Below, piece by piece: positions 22,420 through 33,424 of a stretch of DNA of 64,000 nucleotides. The stretch covers positions 1 to 64,000 of the forward strand of contig NBIV01000152.1 of assembly GCA_003194525.1 (NCBI GenBank), given 5' to 3'. Made by a program: the position numbers and the translations under genes. The notes below the pieces were generated by a model that saw only the letters and a program-made list of their open reading frames with translations, was not told where the DNA came from and did no database searches. Every line of letters begins with the position of its first letter. The first letter of the stretch is position 1. This DNA comes from Gracilariopsis chorda (lineage: Eukaryota; Rhodophyta; Florideophyceae; Gracilariales; Gracilariaceae).

Positions 22420-23454
22420 CTAACGCTGCCGGGAATGCTGCGGTTCGATTGCCTTACGGTTGTCGTCTGGAAGCAACTCTAGCAGCAACTGCCATGGGCA
22501 CAAGTTCGCCTCGTACAGTCGGGGATGTGAGACGACGCTGACCACATCGCTAAGGAACTCCTCACTCAGTGCGGGGAGGCTTGAATCCACCACGTCCGAT
22601 TGTGTGAACGCTTTGGAGTCCACTTGGGATGGGTCGGTGCATGATTTAAGATCCCGTATGAGAGTTTTAAGCTGCGTGAGTGGAGAGAAGCCATCTTCAC
22701 GATTGCCTATTACTTTAAACCCAAAGCTGTCCGGATCGAAAATGATATACGGGTACACCATACTCCCAACGTCAGTGAATCTGAGGAAGGTGGCAAAGCA
22801 ATCCCACCAGCGAGTCACCTGTTGCACACCGTACGCAACTCGGCTGCAGGTGAACGCGTCGAAGTTTTTAAGGGAGCTCAGCGTCATCTGAGCACCCGGA
22901 ATGGGTGGTCCTCGCTTTTGCTTTCCAGAAAAAGCTATGCGCTGGCCAGACAACTGTACGAACATCGTCATGTAAATCAACACCTCGAATCGCAAAGCAC
23001 GTTCTGTTGGGACATCGGTGCGTTTTTTCTTGCGCGTATTAATGCCCGTGACGGGCGATTTGATCAAGTCGCTGAGCAAGAAGCGAATTGTGAAGTTTAT
23101 ACCACGTGCGTTGCATATGCGGTAGTAGTCCTTCACCCTTGACTCATTTTCGGTGTCTGTTTGGTCGATCACTTTCGCAATTTGGTGCGTTTGTTGGAAC
23201 GCATTGCGAGTGGTATTCGAAGTGGACAACAACGCGAGGCGTAGTTCTTCATTCCCGAAAGTAGACACGTTCGGTGTGTTGGTTGCTTGGGAGCAAAGCT
23301 CTGGCGCAGCAGTGGAGTTCCTTTGCACCCGAATCGCGTGATCGACGAGAGTGGCATACTTGGCGTTCCTATGACGATCGCCTGGAGTTCGCTCACGCGC
23401 ATACTCATCGCGTAGCTCCAACAGAGCCAAGATGGTCTTTGTGTAGTTGGGCAT
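22420..23454 (-). CDS. Unknown conserved-looking protein of the 14-24.7 kb element
   Basis: The frame is open from 23661, but the ATG at 23454 (MPNYTK) is the likelier start because the 69 residues upstream are short of acidic residues and look non-coding. The 344-residue product is mixed alpha/beta in composition with no low complexity. It contains a basic patch NTRKKKRTD near residue 140 and Trp-rich QVTRWWDCF near residue 215. I looked for tyrosine-recombinase, DDE and HUH signatures and saw none that convinced me. It is the first gene after the right-hand repeat array, a position often taken by a transposase or initiator. Confidence 0.55.
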   Translation of the reverse strand: MPNYTKTILALLELRDEYARERTPGDRHRNAKYATLVDHAIRVQRNSTAAPELCSQATNTPNVSTFGNEELRLALLSTSNTTRNAFQQTHQIAKVIDQTDTENESRVKDYYRICNARGINFTIRFLLSDLIKSPVTGINTRKKKRTDVPTERALRFEVLIYMTMFVQLSGQRIAFSGKQKRGPPIPGAQMTLSSLKNFDAFTCSRVAYGVQQVTRWWDCFATFLRFTDVGSMVYPYIIFDPDSFGFKVIGNREDGFSPLTQLKTLIRDLKSCTDPSQVDSKAFTQSDVVDSSLPALSEEFLSDVVSVVSHPRLYEANLCPWQLLLELLPDDNRKAIEPQHSRQR

Positions 23455-23814
23455 AATGAAAATTGCGTTTCGCAGCCGGTTGAATGAGCACGTGGTATGA
23501 CAATCTTCACGTTTATATACGTGAGATATTGGTGAGCAAGCGGTTGTCTTATTACCAATGAGGTTGGCAAGCGTGAAAGCAAGCCGCTCAAATATCCGTA
23601 AACGGAACGGTCGTTGGTGCGTAATACAGAATCGTCTGGCAACGGTTGTGAAATACACCAATGTTCAAAAGAGGAGGAAAGGAGGGAAAGATTGGGAAGC
23701 GTAGGGAAATGGAACGTGACACAATCGCTTAGGGGAAAGGAAGGTGAAGACGGAGGCTTAGGAGTTTGAACGTCAGGAACACATCCTGCGCGCCCACGGC
23801 AGCTGGGTAATAAG

Positions 23815-24728
23815 GCGGTTTTTCGGCCACTAGTGGTCGAGCGACCAATGCAGCTATGTACCGCAGGCAACTGTCCTGTCGTACATGGCGTTGGTGGTCG
23901 CTCGACCACTGTAGGCTAAAAAATTGTAATTTCTTGAAGCGCCAGTTGGCGAGCGACCACTGCGCGCATGTACGACAGGACGTTTTCCTGTCGTACATGG
24001 CGTTGGTGGTCGCTCGACCACTGCAGGCTAAGAAATTGTAATTTTTTGGAACGCCAGTGGTCGAGCGACCACTGCGCGCATGTACGACAGGACTTTTTCG
24101 TGTCGTACATGGCGGTGGTGGTCGCTCGACCACTACATGCTAAAAAATTGTAACTTTTTGCAGCGCCAGTGATCAAGCGACCACTGTGCGCATGTACGAC
24201 AGGACTTTTTCCTGTCTTACATGGCGGTGGTGGTCGCTCGACCACTGCAGGCTAAAAAATTGTAATTTTTTGGAACGCCAGTGGTCGAGCGAACACTGCG
24301 CGAATGTACGACAGGAAAAAGTCCTGTGGTACATGGCTGTGGTGGTCGCTCAACCACTGCAAGCAAGAAAATTGTAAGTTTTTGAAGCGCCAGTGGTCGA
24401 GCGGCCACTGCGCGAATGTACGACAGGACTTTTTCCTGTCGTACGTGGCGGCGGTGGTCGCTCGACCACTGCAGTCTAAAAATTTGTAATTTTTTGGAGC
24501 GCCAATGGTCGAGCGACCACAACGCGCATGTACGACAGGAAGAAGTCATGTCGTACATGGCGGCGGTGGTCGCTCGACCACTGCAAGCCAAAAAATTGTA
24601 ATTTTTTGAAGCGCCAGTGATCGAGCGACCAGTGCGGGCATGTGTGATAGGAACAATTGCCGTCCTACAAGCGCGCAGCGGTCGCTTATTCACGGATCAT
24701 TATAACTTGTATGTAGTGGGGACCTTTA
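23815..24728 (+). repeat. Array of eight 112-bp units built of nested dyads
   Basis: Unit starts at 23833, 23945, 24057, 24169, 24281, 24393, 24505 and 24617 are exactly 112 bp apart. In each, GTGGTCGAGCGACCAC is followed by TGCGCGCA, then TGTACGACAGGA, a short T-rich loop and TCCTGTCGTACA, then GTGGTCGCTCGACCAC. The outer elements are exact reverse complements and so are the inner arms, so about 80 bp can fold into one cruciform. The linker carries AAAAAATTGTAATTTTTT, also a dyad. Units differ at a few bases and the outermost are most degraded. Confidence 0.95.
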
Positions 24729-25612
24729 GTGGTTAAGCGAGTACTTTGAAATGAGTTCCATCGGTCGGGCATTGTTGTGCAAGGCTGTTTTACCTGTTTC
24801 AAAAACTTAAAGTTCCCAACAGCGTGTGGTAGCGTTTTGGGGAGCGTGTTGTGTTTGCTAGCGCGTCGAACGTCTCGCTGTTCTCAATTAACCTCCTCGC
24901 ACGCGTTTACAAAAATTCCAAATACAAAGGTGTGCTTTGTCGGCGTCGAGGTATGTTAATAAAGCATCTGTGGGGAAGTATAGCCCCGCGCTTGTTGTTC
25001 ATGGCTTTTTCAGTTTTCGCAGTCGTGGGGTGTCAGCGGCAACCCAAGGGGTGTTATAGGGGTTTATTACGGTTATAACTTAAACATAAGCAACTCATGG
25101 GAGCTTTGGTTGCCGAAAAGGCTGTACCACTATACCTGCCATAGGAAAGATTTGTAGATGTTTAAGAATAGTGTAGGGCTTTTATTTGTGTGGGTGTTAT
25201 TCTTCGTAGCTGTACGTAAAGCGCTGCTACGCCAAAAATTGGGTTGTATGGAGAACGGGTTCTGGTGGGTTTTTACGGTTTTTAGTGTGGGGCATGGGCC
25301 TGCCCCCCAACGGTTCTACGCTGTTGTTTTTTTTTCATCCTGGCAACAAGTGCTCGTGCTTTCAGCATACACGCCTCCCATTCGCCCCGTAGGTCTTCGT
25401 CCATTGTTTTCTTCACGAGATCATTTCCTCCCCGAATGAGCAATGACATACTACCATCCGTTGCATGTGCAGAGGTTGTAGATATACGACGGGGAAGTAT
25501 GTTGATTGGGTTTTCTTTGCGGTAGGGTACAGGAGAAGGAGCGTGTTGTTGTGGAAGCAGTTGTGGCGGTTGGTGCAATTGAACAGCGTTAGTAGCAGGA
25601 GAAGGGTGGCTA
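24729..25612. other. Gap without a convincing gene
   Basis: Short ORFs occur on both strands, but none has recognisable motifs. A 131-codon minus frame at 25282-25677 overlaps the end of the next gene and looks like its shadow. The sequence is T/G-biased on the plus strand, like 10.3-14 kb. Confidence 0.4.
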
Positions 25613-27056
25613 TCATTGGGCTTGTGCAGAGCTCTCCAAGTACGAGGAAGCAAAATGGTAGTGAGGGCCCGTTTCAACCCCTGTAAAGTCGCTCCTTTTG
25701 ACAGCGTCTGTCACCGCGTTGAATACAACAGGGTCTTTAAGGATGGTGCGTAGTGTTTTGTTGTTAATATTGGATGTGGGGATGTGCTGTGTGAGCTGTG
25801 TACGGTTACGTTGAAGTTGTCGCCTCCCCTCATGGAAACCATCTCGCTTTGAAGCGGTTTTTGGTTTTAGGGGTTCACCTCGCTGATGTACGGTGTGCTG
25901 GGCGTTGAAAGCTTCTGGACGTCTAGGGGTTTTTGTATGTGGGACACTTGGATGGGTCGTTCCGGTGGGTTGCTTCAGGGGCTGTTGAGCCGAGGCTGTG
26001 AACATGTTGCATGGTACAGGTGCCTGTCCGTTTTCCTCGAATGTGTGCATGAGAGCTTCCATACGGTGCCGAATGCAATCGGCGTAGTGCGTGAAGGTGA
26101 ATTTGGTGTGCCATAGGTTGAAGTGCTTTTGCACGTCCATTTCGGAACCGTTTAGAAACGTTGAGATTTGTTCAGAAATGATCTCGATGTGGTAGGTTGT
26201 GAAGAACCCACACTCGAGGTCTTGCTGGATACTGCGTCGAAGGTGGTGAGTGGTGACGAGTGACGATAGGAGGCGGAAAGATACGACGTTCCGTCCTGGG
26301 TACGACGCGGTTAGGTAATGAACGATGTTTTCAGAGAGTGGAGCATGAGGAGAGTTGTTGGCCGACATGCTTTCGACACAGAACATGGTGGCTCTGCATT
26401 GTTTCAATTGTTGTTTGTGCGATCGTTTTAGCATATGAGGGGCACGCTCTAGCCTTTCAAGAAGGAGCGACAGGTTGGCAAACGCAACTAGCGTCCAATG
26501 ATTGTGCCCACACAACATCACAATGGACCTCACCCTCTTCCACTTCCATCGGAATGGGTATGTGATCTGCAGGCGTCGGTGGGAGAGGGGGAGGCATGGG
26601 AGGTGGAGGAATGTGACTTGGAAGGCCTCTCACAAACTCCAGAAATCCGGGGATTGGGCACGAAGTTGGAAGACGGGTGGCAATGGACCCACTGGCTCCA
26701 GCGGCGCTTGTGGTATCTGCTGCTGGAACCGACGTAGGTGCAGGAGTAATTTCGTCTTCTTCCACGGCTGCAACAATTGGTCCATGCACATGCGCTCCGC
26801 TCTCGTTTACCTCCACCTCATCCGGAGCGGTTAGAAGTGGTAATCGCCGAGGTCTTCCAGATCTTGGCCTTGATCTACCACTATCGACGCGACGACCCCC
26901 AGCATTTCGCCTTGCACCGCGTGAGTTCTCCCTCGCACCTCCAGAAGTGGCTCTAGCACCTCCAGAAGTGGCTCTAGCACCTCCAGAATTCGGTCGAGCA
27001 CCTCCAGAATTCGGTCTAGCCCCACCAGAGTTCGGACGTGGACCTCCTCGCGCCAT
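25613..27056 (-). CDS. Two-exon gene with RGG/GGAR-repeat N-terminus, unknown
   Basis: Exon 1 runs from 27056 to 26534 and exon 2 from 26448 to 25613. The 85-nt intron begins GTGAGG and ends CTAG. Removing it joins the two frames in phase (the codon GAG is split after its first base). The N-terminus has tandem GGARPNS/GGARATS repeats of seven residues, akin to RGG or AT-hook-like nucleic-acid-binding tails, then an acidic/Pro-rich stretch with a polyproline run. The C-terminal 275 residues have no domain I recognise. It lies on the same strand as the element genes to its left and the Helitron to its right; which unit owns it is unclear. Confidence 0.6.
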
Positions 27057-27384
27057 AGTATTTTAAAAAAAATCGGAAACACTAATGCTATATTTCTAAG
27101 CCCCTAAAAAAATTTGCCAGAGTTTCAGAGTATTTTCCAATATAAACCAAAGTTGAAAGTGAAAAAAAAGTGGTTGCAGTTTGTTGCTTTGCACCCACCG
27201 GGCCTAGTTGCATGAGCAATTCAAACAAATTGCTGCAAGACTTATATTTACCCGATGCAGTCGTGCGCAGCACAGGGACTCTCGACACACTCCTGTTGGA
27301 CTTTGACGGGCGGAGTGTGCCCAGGCGGTTTTCAAGCCGTTTGATGTTTAACCCGCGTCCGGTTGAAAGGATTGGTCTGCCTTT
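27057..27384. other. Short intergenic stretch
   Basis: This is AT-rich upstream DNA of the two-exon gene. A minus ORF (27088-27504) runs through it into the duplicated block, but it has no recognisable motif and I do not call it a gene. Confidence 0.4.
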
Positions 27385-28122
27385 ACTCACACACCGAAGT
27401 GTGCTTTCCGGCCCCAAGAGGTACGACACGGCAGCCGCCCCGGACCCTGCACAGTAAGCTGGTATTAGGTCCGGGAAACCCTCAGACTTCTTGATCGCCC
27501 TCAAACGGCCAGTATACCACAGAGGAGCACCTGCCCTTTCCCAGATCCGTGGTACTCAGTGGGTTACTCTTGTGGCGACCTGCACACGAGCTCGGCCTTG
27601 CCCAGGTCCCAGGCCAGCAACAGTGCCCAAAGTAGCAAAGGTTACGACACTGCGCTATTGGCCAGCCTGAAATGGGATGTGAAAAAGGTGGTTAGGTTCA
27701 GCAACTGAGATGCTTTTTGCAATGCGCCAGTGCAGTATATATGCTGCGTGCATTGTACTGCACTGGCGCAGTGCCAAAAACTCAGCCACGTGTCGCGCAA
27801 ACGAGTTGCTGCTGAGTGGCTGGCACTGCAGTCATTTACTGTAGTGCCAGCCAGTGAGCAGCAAGCAAGCAATCAACATGCGGCAGCAGCCAATGCAGTG
27901 TATGCTTTGCTTGTGCTGGTGCTGCTGCTGATTTTTTAAATGGTAGGGAGGCGTTGCGCCAAATGGGAGTTTTGCATGGGCGTAGAGGGGCATGCAAGGG
28001 GATTTATTGGCGCAACGCCTCCAATCAATCAAGAACAACCCCCTCATACATTAACAAATGCTTAAGAGGTAGAGAGACAAGAGGAAGCGGCCTTCGGCCG
28101 CGGGCGGCGATGGGCGCCGCTG
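27385..28122. repeat. Hairpin-rich repeat, copy 1
   Basis: This 738-bp block is repeated with few differences at 28571-29308, a period of 1186 bp. It contains several hairpins. GGAGGCGTTGCGCCAA at 27947-27962 pairs exactly with 28007-28022. The pair GCGCCAGTGCAGTA/TACTGCACTGGCGC flanks TATATGCTGC. There is also a GGCTGGCACTGCAGT dyad and a GCGGCCTTCGGCCGC stem. No coding content is convincing. Confidence 0.85.
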
Positions 28123-28432
28123 AGTATGGGTGACTTCGGGGGATCTGCAGGCCGTTTCTGCTCGCTGTTGCTCGCAAATGGCCTGCAAACCAATGAGGGC
28201 CGCGGCGCCGAGAGTGACTATGGACTAGAGTTGCAAATGACGGCCAGCGCGTTGGGGAGTGGCTGGCACTGCAGTGGTGTATGTAGAGTACTGTGGACTG
28301 CGATTGGCTGGCAGTGCCAAAATGACTGCAGTGCCAGCCACTGTGCAGCGCTGTGGCTGGCAGTACTGTAGTGGCAGCCAGTGAGCAGCAGCAGCAGTCA
28401 ACATGCAGCAGCAGCCAATGGGCGTTGAGCTT

Positions 28433-28464
<32 letters not shown>

Positions 28465-28570
28465 AATTTTTTGAATGGAAGGGAGGCGTTGCGCGAAAAG
28501 GCTTTTTTACCTGCGCTGAAGGGGGCATAGGGGGGGTGTTTTTTTTCAAAACGCCTCCCTTCAATCAACA
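28123..28570. repeat. Spacer with a third, diverged hairpin module and CTG-type runs
   Basis: From about 28380 the spacer resembles the end of the main repeat: GTGAGCAGCAGCAGC, CAACATGC(G/A)GCAGCAGCCAATG, a (GCT)n run, and GGAGGCGTTGCGCG... paired with ...AACGCCTCC. The loop differs from the other two copies. Upstream of it the motif GGCTGGCA(C/G)TGCAGT recurs in both orientations. Confidence 0.7.
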
Positions 28571-29308
28571 ACTCACACACCGAAGTGTGCTTTCCGGCCC
28601 CAAGAGGTACGACACGGCGGCCGCCCCGGACCCTGCACAGCAAGCTGGTATTAGGCCCGGGAAACCCTCAGACTTCTTGATCGCCGTCAAACGACCAGTA
28701 TACCACAGAGGAGCACCTGACCTTTCCCAGATCCGTGGTACTCAGTGGGTTACTCTTGTGGCGACCTGCACACGAGCTCGGCCTTGCCTAGGTCCCAGGC
28801 CAGCAACAGTGCCCAAAGTAGAAAAGGTTACGACACTGCGCTATTGGCCAGCCTGAAATGGGATGTGAAAAAGGTGTTTAGGGTCAGCAACTGAGATGCT
28901 TTTTGCAATGCGTCAGTGCAGTATATATGCTGCGTGCATTGTACTGCACTGGCGCAGTGCAAAAACGCAGCCACGTGTCGCGCAAACGAGTTGCTGCTGA
29001 GTGGCTGGCACTGCAGTCATTTACTGTAGTGCCAGCCAGTGAGCAGCAAGCAAGCAATCAACATGCGGCAGCAACCAATGCAGTGTATGCTTTGCTGGTG
29101 CTGCTGCTGCTGCTGTTTTTTTTAAATGGTAGGGAGGCGTTGCGCCAAATGGGAGTTTTGCATGGGCGTAGAGGGGCATGCAAGGGGATTTATTGGCGCA
29201 ACGCCTCCAATCAATCAAGAACACTCCCCTCATACATGGACAAATGCTTAAGAGGTAGAGAGAAAAGAGGAAGCGGCCTTCGGCCGCGGGTGGCGCTGCG
29301 CGCCGCGG
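28571..29308. repeat. Hairpin-rich repeat, copy 2
   Basis: This is the second copy of 27385-28122. The 16-bp hairpin arms are at 29133-29148 and 29193-29208. It abuts the 3' end of the Helitron gene, so these repeats may represent Helitron 3' ends or small elements that accumulated there. Confidence 0.85.
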
Positions 29309-29408
29309 TGGATGAGGGGCCAAAGTGGTTGGAAGAAAAATGGTGGAGGAAGCAAAGGCAGAAAAGCAAGTAGTTTAATTCAAGCATAGAAAAGCGCATA
29401 AAATATGA

Positions 29409-32400
29409 TTACATTTGCGGAGGGATGCAGAACTGAATGGCTTCTGGCAGCACTGGGTTGGCGATGGCCACAGGCATAGGGTGAATTGTTTGCGCATTCC
29501 TGGGTGTAAGCTGCGGGTCATGCAGGAGCAGCACATGGTCGTTCCTTCGAACGCGCGACAATGCCACGTACAACTGACCCGCGCAGAAGAAGTTGGATCG
29601 CACATCGACAACCAAGCCATCCAAGGTCTTTCCCTGTCCTTTGTGAACGGTTGCTGCGAACGCGAGACGAATGGGGAACTGCCTTCGAATCATGCGAATG
29701 TCGGCGAAAGAGAACTCGAAGTCGATGCGATGCAGGAGCTGTCGTTCAAGCACCTGTCCGTTCTCGTCAAATCGAGCCACCTGCATCGTAAACTGACCTA
29801 CACGCACGACCACGAACAGCTTTCCATTGACCACAGCAGGATGCAGCACGTTCCGAATGACCATAACTGGCACACCGATCTTCAAGTCCAAGTTATGAGG
29901 CGGGACTCCAGTAGGCGCATACTGATATGCAAACTCGGGAACGATAGTACTCACGATTTCAGACTCTGGGTTTTGTACACGATCAGGTTGTACGGTCGTC
30001 GCGGACGGAAGAGTGAAGCGCTCACCAGGAAACAGATCCAGCGCTGCCGCATTATGTTCGTCGACCAACTGGTTTGTGGACGCAATGAGCATTTTGCTGA
30101 GATCCACATCTTCTTTTCGTCGTGTTAGGAGCCACTTCCACAGGAATTGGTAAGCGGTTTGCATTCCACCGGTGGATCTGAGCGGTAAGGGTGCGACGTT
30201 GGATATAGTGTTGCGTGCAATGGAACGTAACAGCGACGCAAATGCCGGATCATCGGCTTGGCGTACTTGTTCGGTGAGATACAGCACTTGAACCGATCAC
30301 AATGTCCACAGATCACTCTTCCATGGCAGCTCGTTCAGAATATTTGTGTACACTCGTCTCACATTGCCACTCGGCTCAGCTTCCATGTATATCTGCGGCA
30401 CACCTGGAAGCAGCTGGGAGTAGTCGCCGGATAGAATGATCGTCAAGCCCCCAAACGGAGGCGGGTTTTCCATTCCACTGCAGCGAAGATCCTTGAGCAA
30501 CGCATCCATGAGTTCAAATAGCTTTCGTGAGAGCATGGAAGCCTCATCCAAGACGAGCAGTTGTATTTCGCGAAGCAGTTCCGCACGTTGAGATTGCGGA
30601 CCGTACTTGGACAAAGTGGCTGTAGTGCTGCTTGTGCTGTCCTTATCGGCTACACCAAGCCCAAGCAGGCTGTGTAAAGTGCGGCCACCTTCGTACAACG
30701 ATGCTGCAATGCCTGTTGTAGCAGTCATTTCGGCGAGCATTCCTTGCGACTCAGCGATATCGCGAAGGAGGTTGAGCACGTATGTCTTCCCGGTTCCTGC
30801 TGATCCTTGCAGAAAGAACACCTTTCCAGGAGTGCTTGTTCGCTCCTGCAGCGCTTGTCTTTGTTGCAATGGGGCAATGACGGTGTCAATGACTTGTCTT
30901 TGGCGAGGTCTTAAGGTGGCGTACCTTGACTGCAACGTTGCCGCATTTCGCACCACTCGCGCGTCTCGAGTTGTTGTAGCTCGATTTGTCTCCGTCAATG
31001 CTACATCATCCTGCTGCAGGTGTTGGGAGGAGAAGCTGTGATCGCGAAGCAGTCGTCCACCGTGCCGGTCTGAAATCTCCACCACACGTCGATACATTTC
31101 CTGCTTTCGTTGCTGCTCATCGCCTGTATGTATGTCGCTACATAGCGCCTCCCAGTTCTCGACGGCCATTTTCTCTGGGTCTGCGCCTTGTTGGTACAGC
31201 GTAACAACTAGACGTCGTAGCTCTGAGGGCGTGCTGTAGATCTGCACTGCTTCTTGAAACGCAATGTCAAACTCGGTTCCGTCTGCGAGCAGTCCGCTTG
31301 CCATCGCCGTTTCACGATAAGTTCCATACTGCTGTCCGTTGAAAGTCCTTGCGTCTTCATAAGAGCTGGAGCCGTGATTCATCAGGAGCAAGCGAAGAGC
31401 AAACAGCTCAATGTCGGACGCTGACACACTTCTGATCCTTGCGACGCACTGCTCATCTTCCGTGCGCTCTACGACGTACATGGGCGGATCGCAGTCGTCT
31501 GTGGGCACCTGAGTGCTGTCTCCGTCGTGTTGATTAAGCACACGGGCAGGGAGCGTGCGATACAAACGCACCTTTTCAAAGTAAGAAAGGTAGTCTAGGT
31601 TTGCATATGCCTGTGGCCTTGCAAAGTATCTCTCCAGCGTAGACGGCTGCGATGCGGAGAGGAGCTGGTTTGGACCTCTGAGCAGAAACGTGCGTTCTCC
31701 TTCCAAGTGAATGGCCAGTCGCTCTACTTTAGGAATGATGTGCACATAGCGAAACTCGAAAAGTCTCCAAGCTGCGTTGACAGCGCCCACCACACGCGCA
31801 CGCATGTATGCACGAATATCGTTCTGCAACTGCGGCTGTTGTTGCTGCTCATTCTGCGTGCCTGTCTCATTAGCGCCACTCACATTCAGCACCACCTCCT
31901 TAGCTTTTGGCTGCGCAAACGCGTACTTCATCAGATAAGCCACTGCGCCCCCTCCTTGCGTGCGTTCTACGTTGATGTGGGAGCGGTAATTCTTGGTGAG
32001 AGTTGGGTTGTACGGCACAATCTTGAGGTCTTCTTGCCTTCTTCTGCGGTAGATCACGTGATTCGTGCCTTCTTCAATATATGTCTGCGGCACAATCATG
32101 TTGCTGTCGTATCCAAACTTGCACCGCCCAGCGCGATTCCGGCAATAGGCGGAGTGGCAGTGCCTGTGCATGGAACGAATGAGGGCACGCAAGGCGTCGT
32201 CTTCTCCTGGAAGGGGAACTTCTGCACGAATCAGCTCGTCGATCACATCGAAGTCTTCAATCACGCCTCCTTCGAGCCACAAGAGCATGTGGTGATGGGG
32301 TACATTGCGTTCTTGAAACTCAAGCTTTGATGCAAGCCCCAAGCACTTCATTCCAAAGATGTGCTCCGAGTTCTTTTCCAAGTCCTTTATGAAGTCATTG

Positions 32401-33424
32401 GCGTACTGGTTGTACACCCTTGTAATCAGATCTGGTCGGTCAAACGGTCGAGGGCGGCTACTCTGTGCCGTAAATGCGCCACGATTGCTGGTGTCCATCC
32501 CAAGGCGCTGGATGTCTTCTCGCCAGATGTTCATGGTGATCGTAATGAAGAGCGAAGGTGGTCCTCTCCGCGCCACGATCGCCTGTACATCCATGCGCTT
32601 GTTCTTCCAGTACGCTGCTGAGTTGACCGAGTCATCCGGCAGAAAGATCCGTCCCATTTGCGCGAACTGGGATGGTGACACTTGACCGGTTTGTTGGTGT
32701 GCTTGCTGGATCTCTTGCTCTTGTACAATGCGCGCCTGTTGTTCCTTCTCCAGGAAACGCAGTCGCATGTCCTCAATGTTTGTGTGTGTGCGAAGCATCT
32801 ACATCTGCATCAACGTTCCACTGTTCAGGAGGATGTTGTCCGAGTACAGACGTCGCTTGGCGTTCTCAGCCCAAGTGAGCTTTCGGAGCTTCCATTCGTT
32901 GACGCTGAGACCTGAGCCTTGTTGTGTGGAGTTCCTTGCCTCCAGAAACCGGCCGATGTCAAACGGTTCGTGCTCATCACCGTACGGGTAGAGAAGAGGA
33001 AACATGCCTTTCTCTGCAAGTTTGGATGCGGGTTTTAGAAGTCGGTACCGCACTTGCGCATTGTTTGCGCCATTTGCACTCCCCCCAACTGCAGCAGCAG
33101 CAGCTGTCACTACGGCATGCTCTTCTGTTACGGTTCCTTCTACCAAGTGCGGTACTTGAGACTCCACTCGGTATAGGCCGGTAGGATCCACGAGAGCGTT
33201 CTCACCATGGTTGGACCCCCACAAGGAGCATCTTCAGGGAGAGGGCCAGCACCTGCATGAGGAGCACTGACAGTGGCACTTCGGGTGCCTTCGTATCCAC
33301 GTACGACTGCTCCTTGTTCCGCTGCTTGCACGCTGATATCCATGGCGGTTTCCGCATTTTGTTGTTGTTGTTGTTGTTGCGTGCTAAGCATGGATCGGTA
33401 ACGCTCGCGCACCACCTCTTTCAA
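29409..33424 (-). pseudogene. Helitron Rep/Pif1-like helicase, with two in-frame stops
   Basis: A single minus frame runs from about 33224 to 29409, interrupted only by TAG at 32799-32801 and TGA at 30295-30297; a frameshift near 33.2 kb separates a short N-terminal piece. The Rep part has the two-His motif in NVPHHHMLLWL (near 32300) and YLMKY (near 31935), corresponding to the nuclease Tyr region of Helitrons. The Pif1 part has GSAGTGKT (near 30810), LLVLDEASML and, beyond the second stop, HKGQGKTLDG and YVALSRV. This Rep plus SF1 helicase fusion is diagnostic of Helitrons, rolling-circle DNA transposons. About 1.3 thousand codons fit the family. The stops suggest recent inactivation. The termini are not defined. 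Confidence 0.9.

Larger units (their letters stand above)
14043..24728 (-). mobile_element. Candidate novel element: 112-bp dyad repeats flanking a minus-strand gene set
   Basis: About 1.5 copies of a 112-bp repeat at 14043-14215 and eight copies at 23815-24728, in the same orientation, enclose 9.6 kb. Every recognisable gene inside lies on the minus strand: an unknown protein, a DNA methyltransferase-SET fusion, a small ORF, an OrsD zinc-finger plus RecQ-like helicase, and a zinc-knuckle protein. I see no DDE transposase, RT or HUH motif. The region could be a new transposon class, a subtelomeric unit, or unrelated genes inserted in a satellite. The boundary call is inference; the repeats and genes are seen directly. 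Confidence 0.45.

Noticed and set aside
22420..23454. Tyrosine recombinase or DDE transposase assignment
   Set aside because: No Arg/His/Tyr box or DDE spacing could be seen, so the function is left open.
23169..23909. 246-codon minus ORF overlapping the unknown element gene
   Set aside because: It overlaps another long frame and runs into the dyad repeats. The shifted frame is less protein-like than 22420-23454.
23815..24728. CRISPR-like repeat array
   Set aside because: The 112-bp units follow one another without unique spacers, the context is eukaryotic and no cas gene is present.
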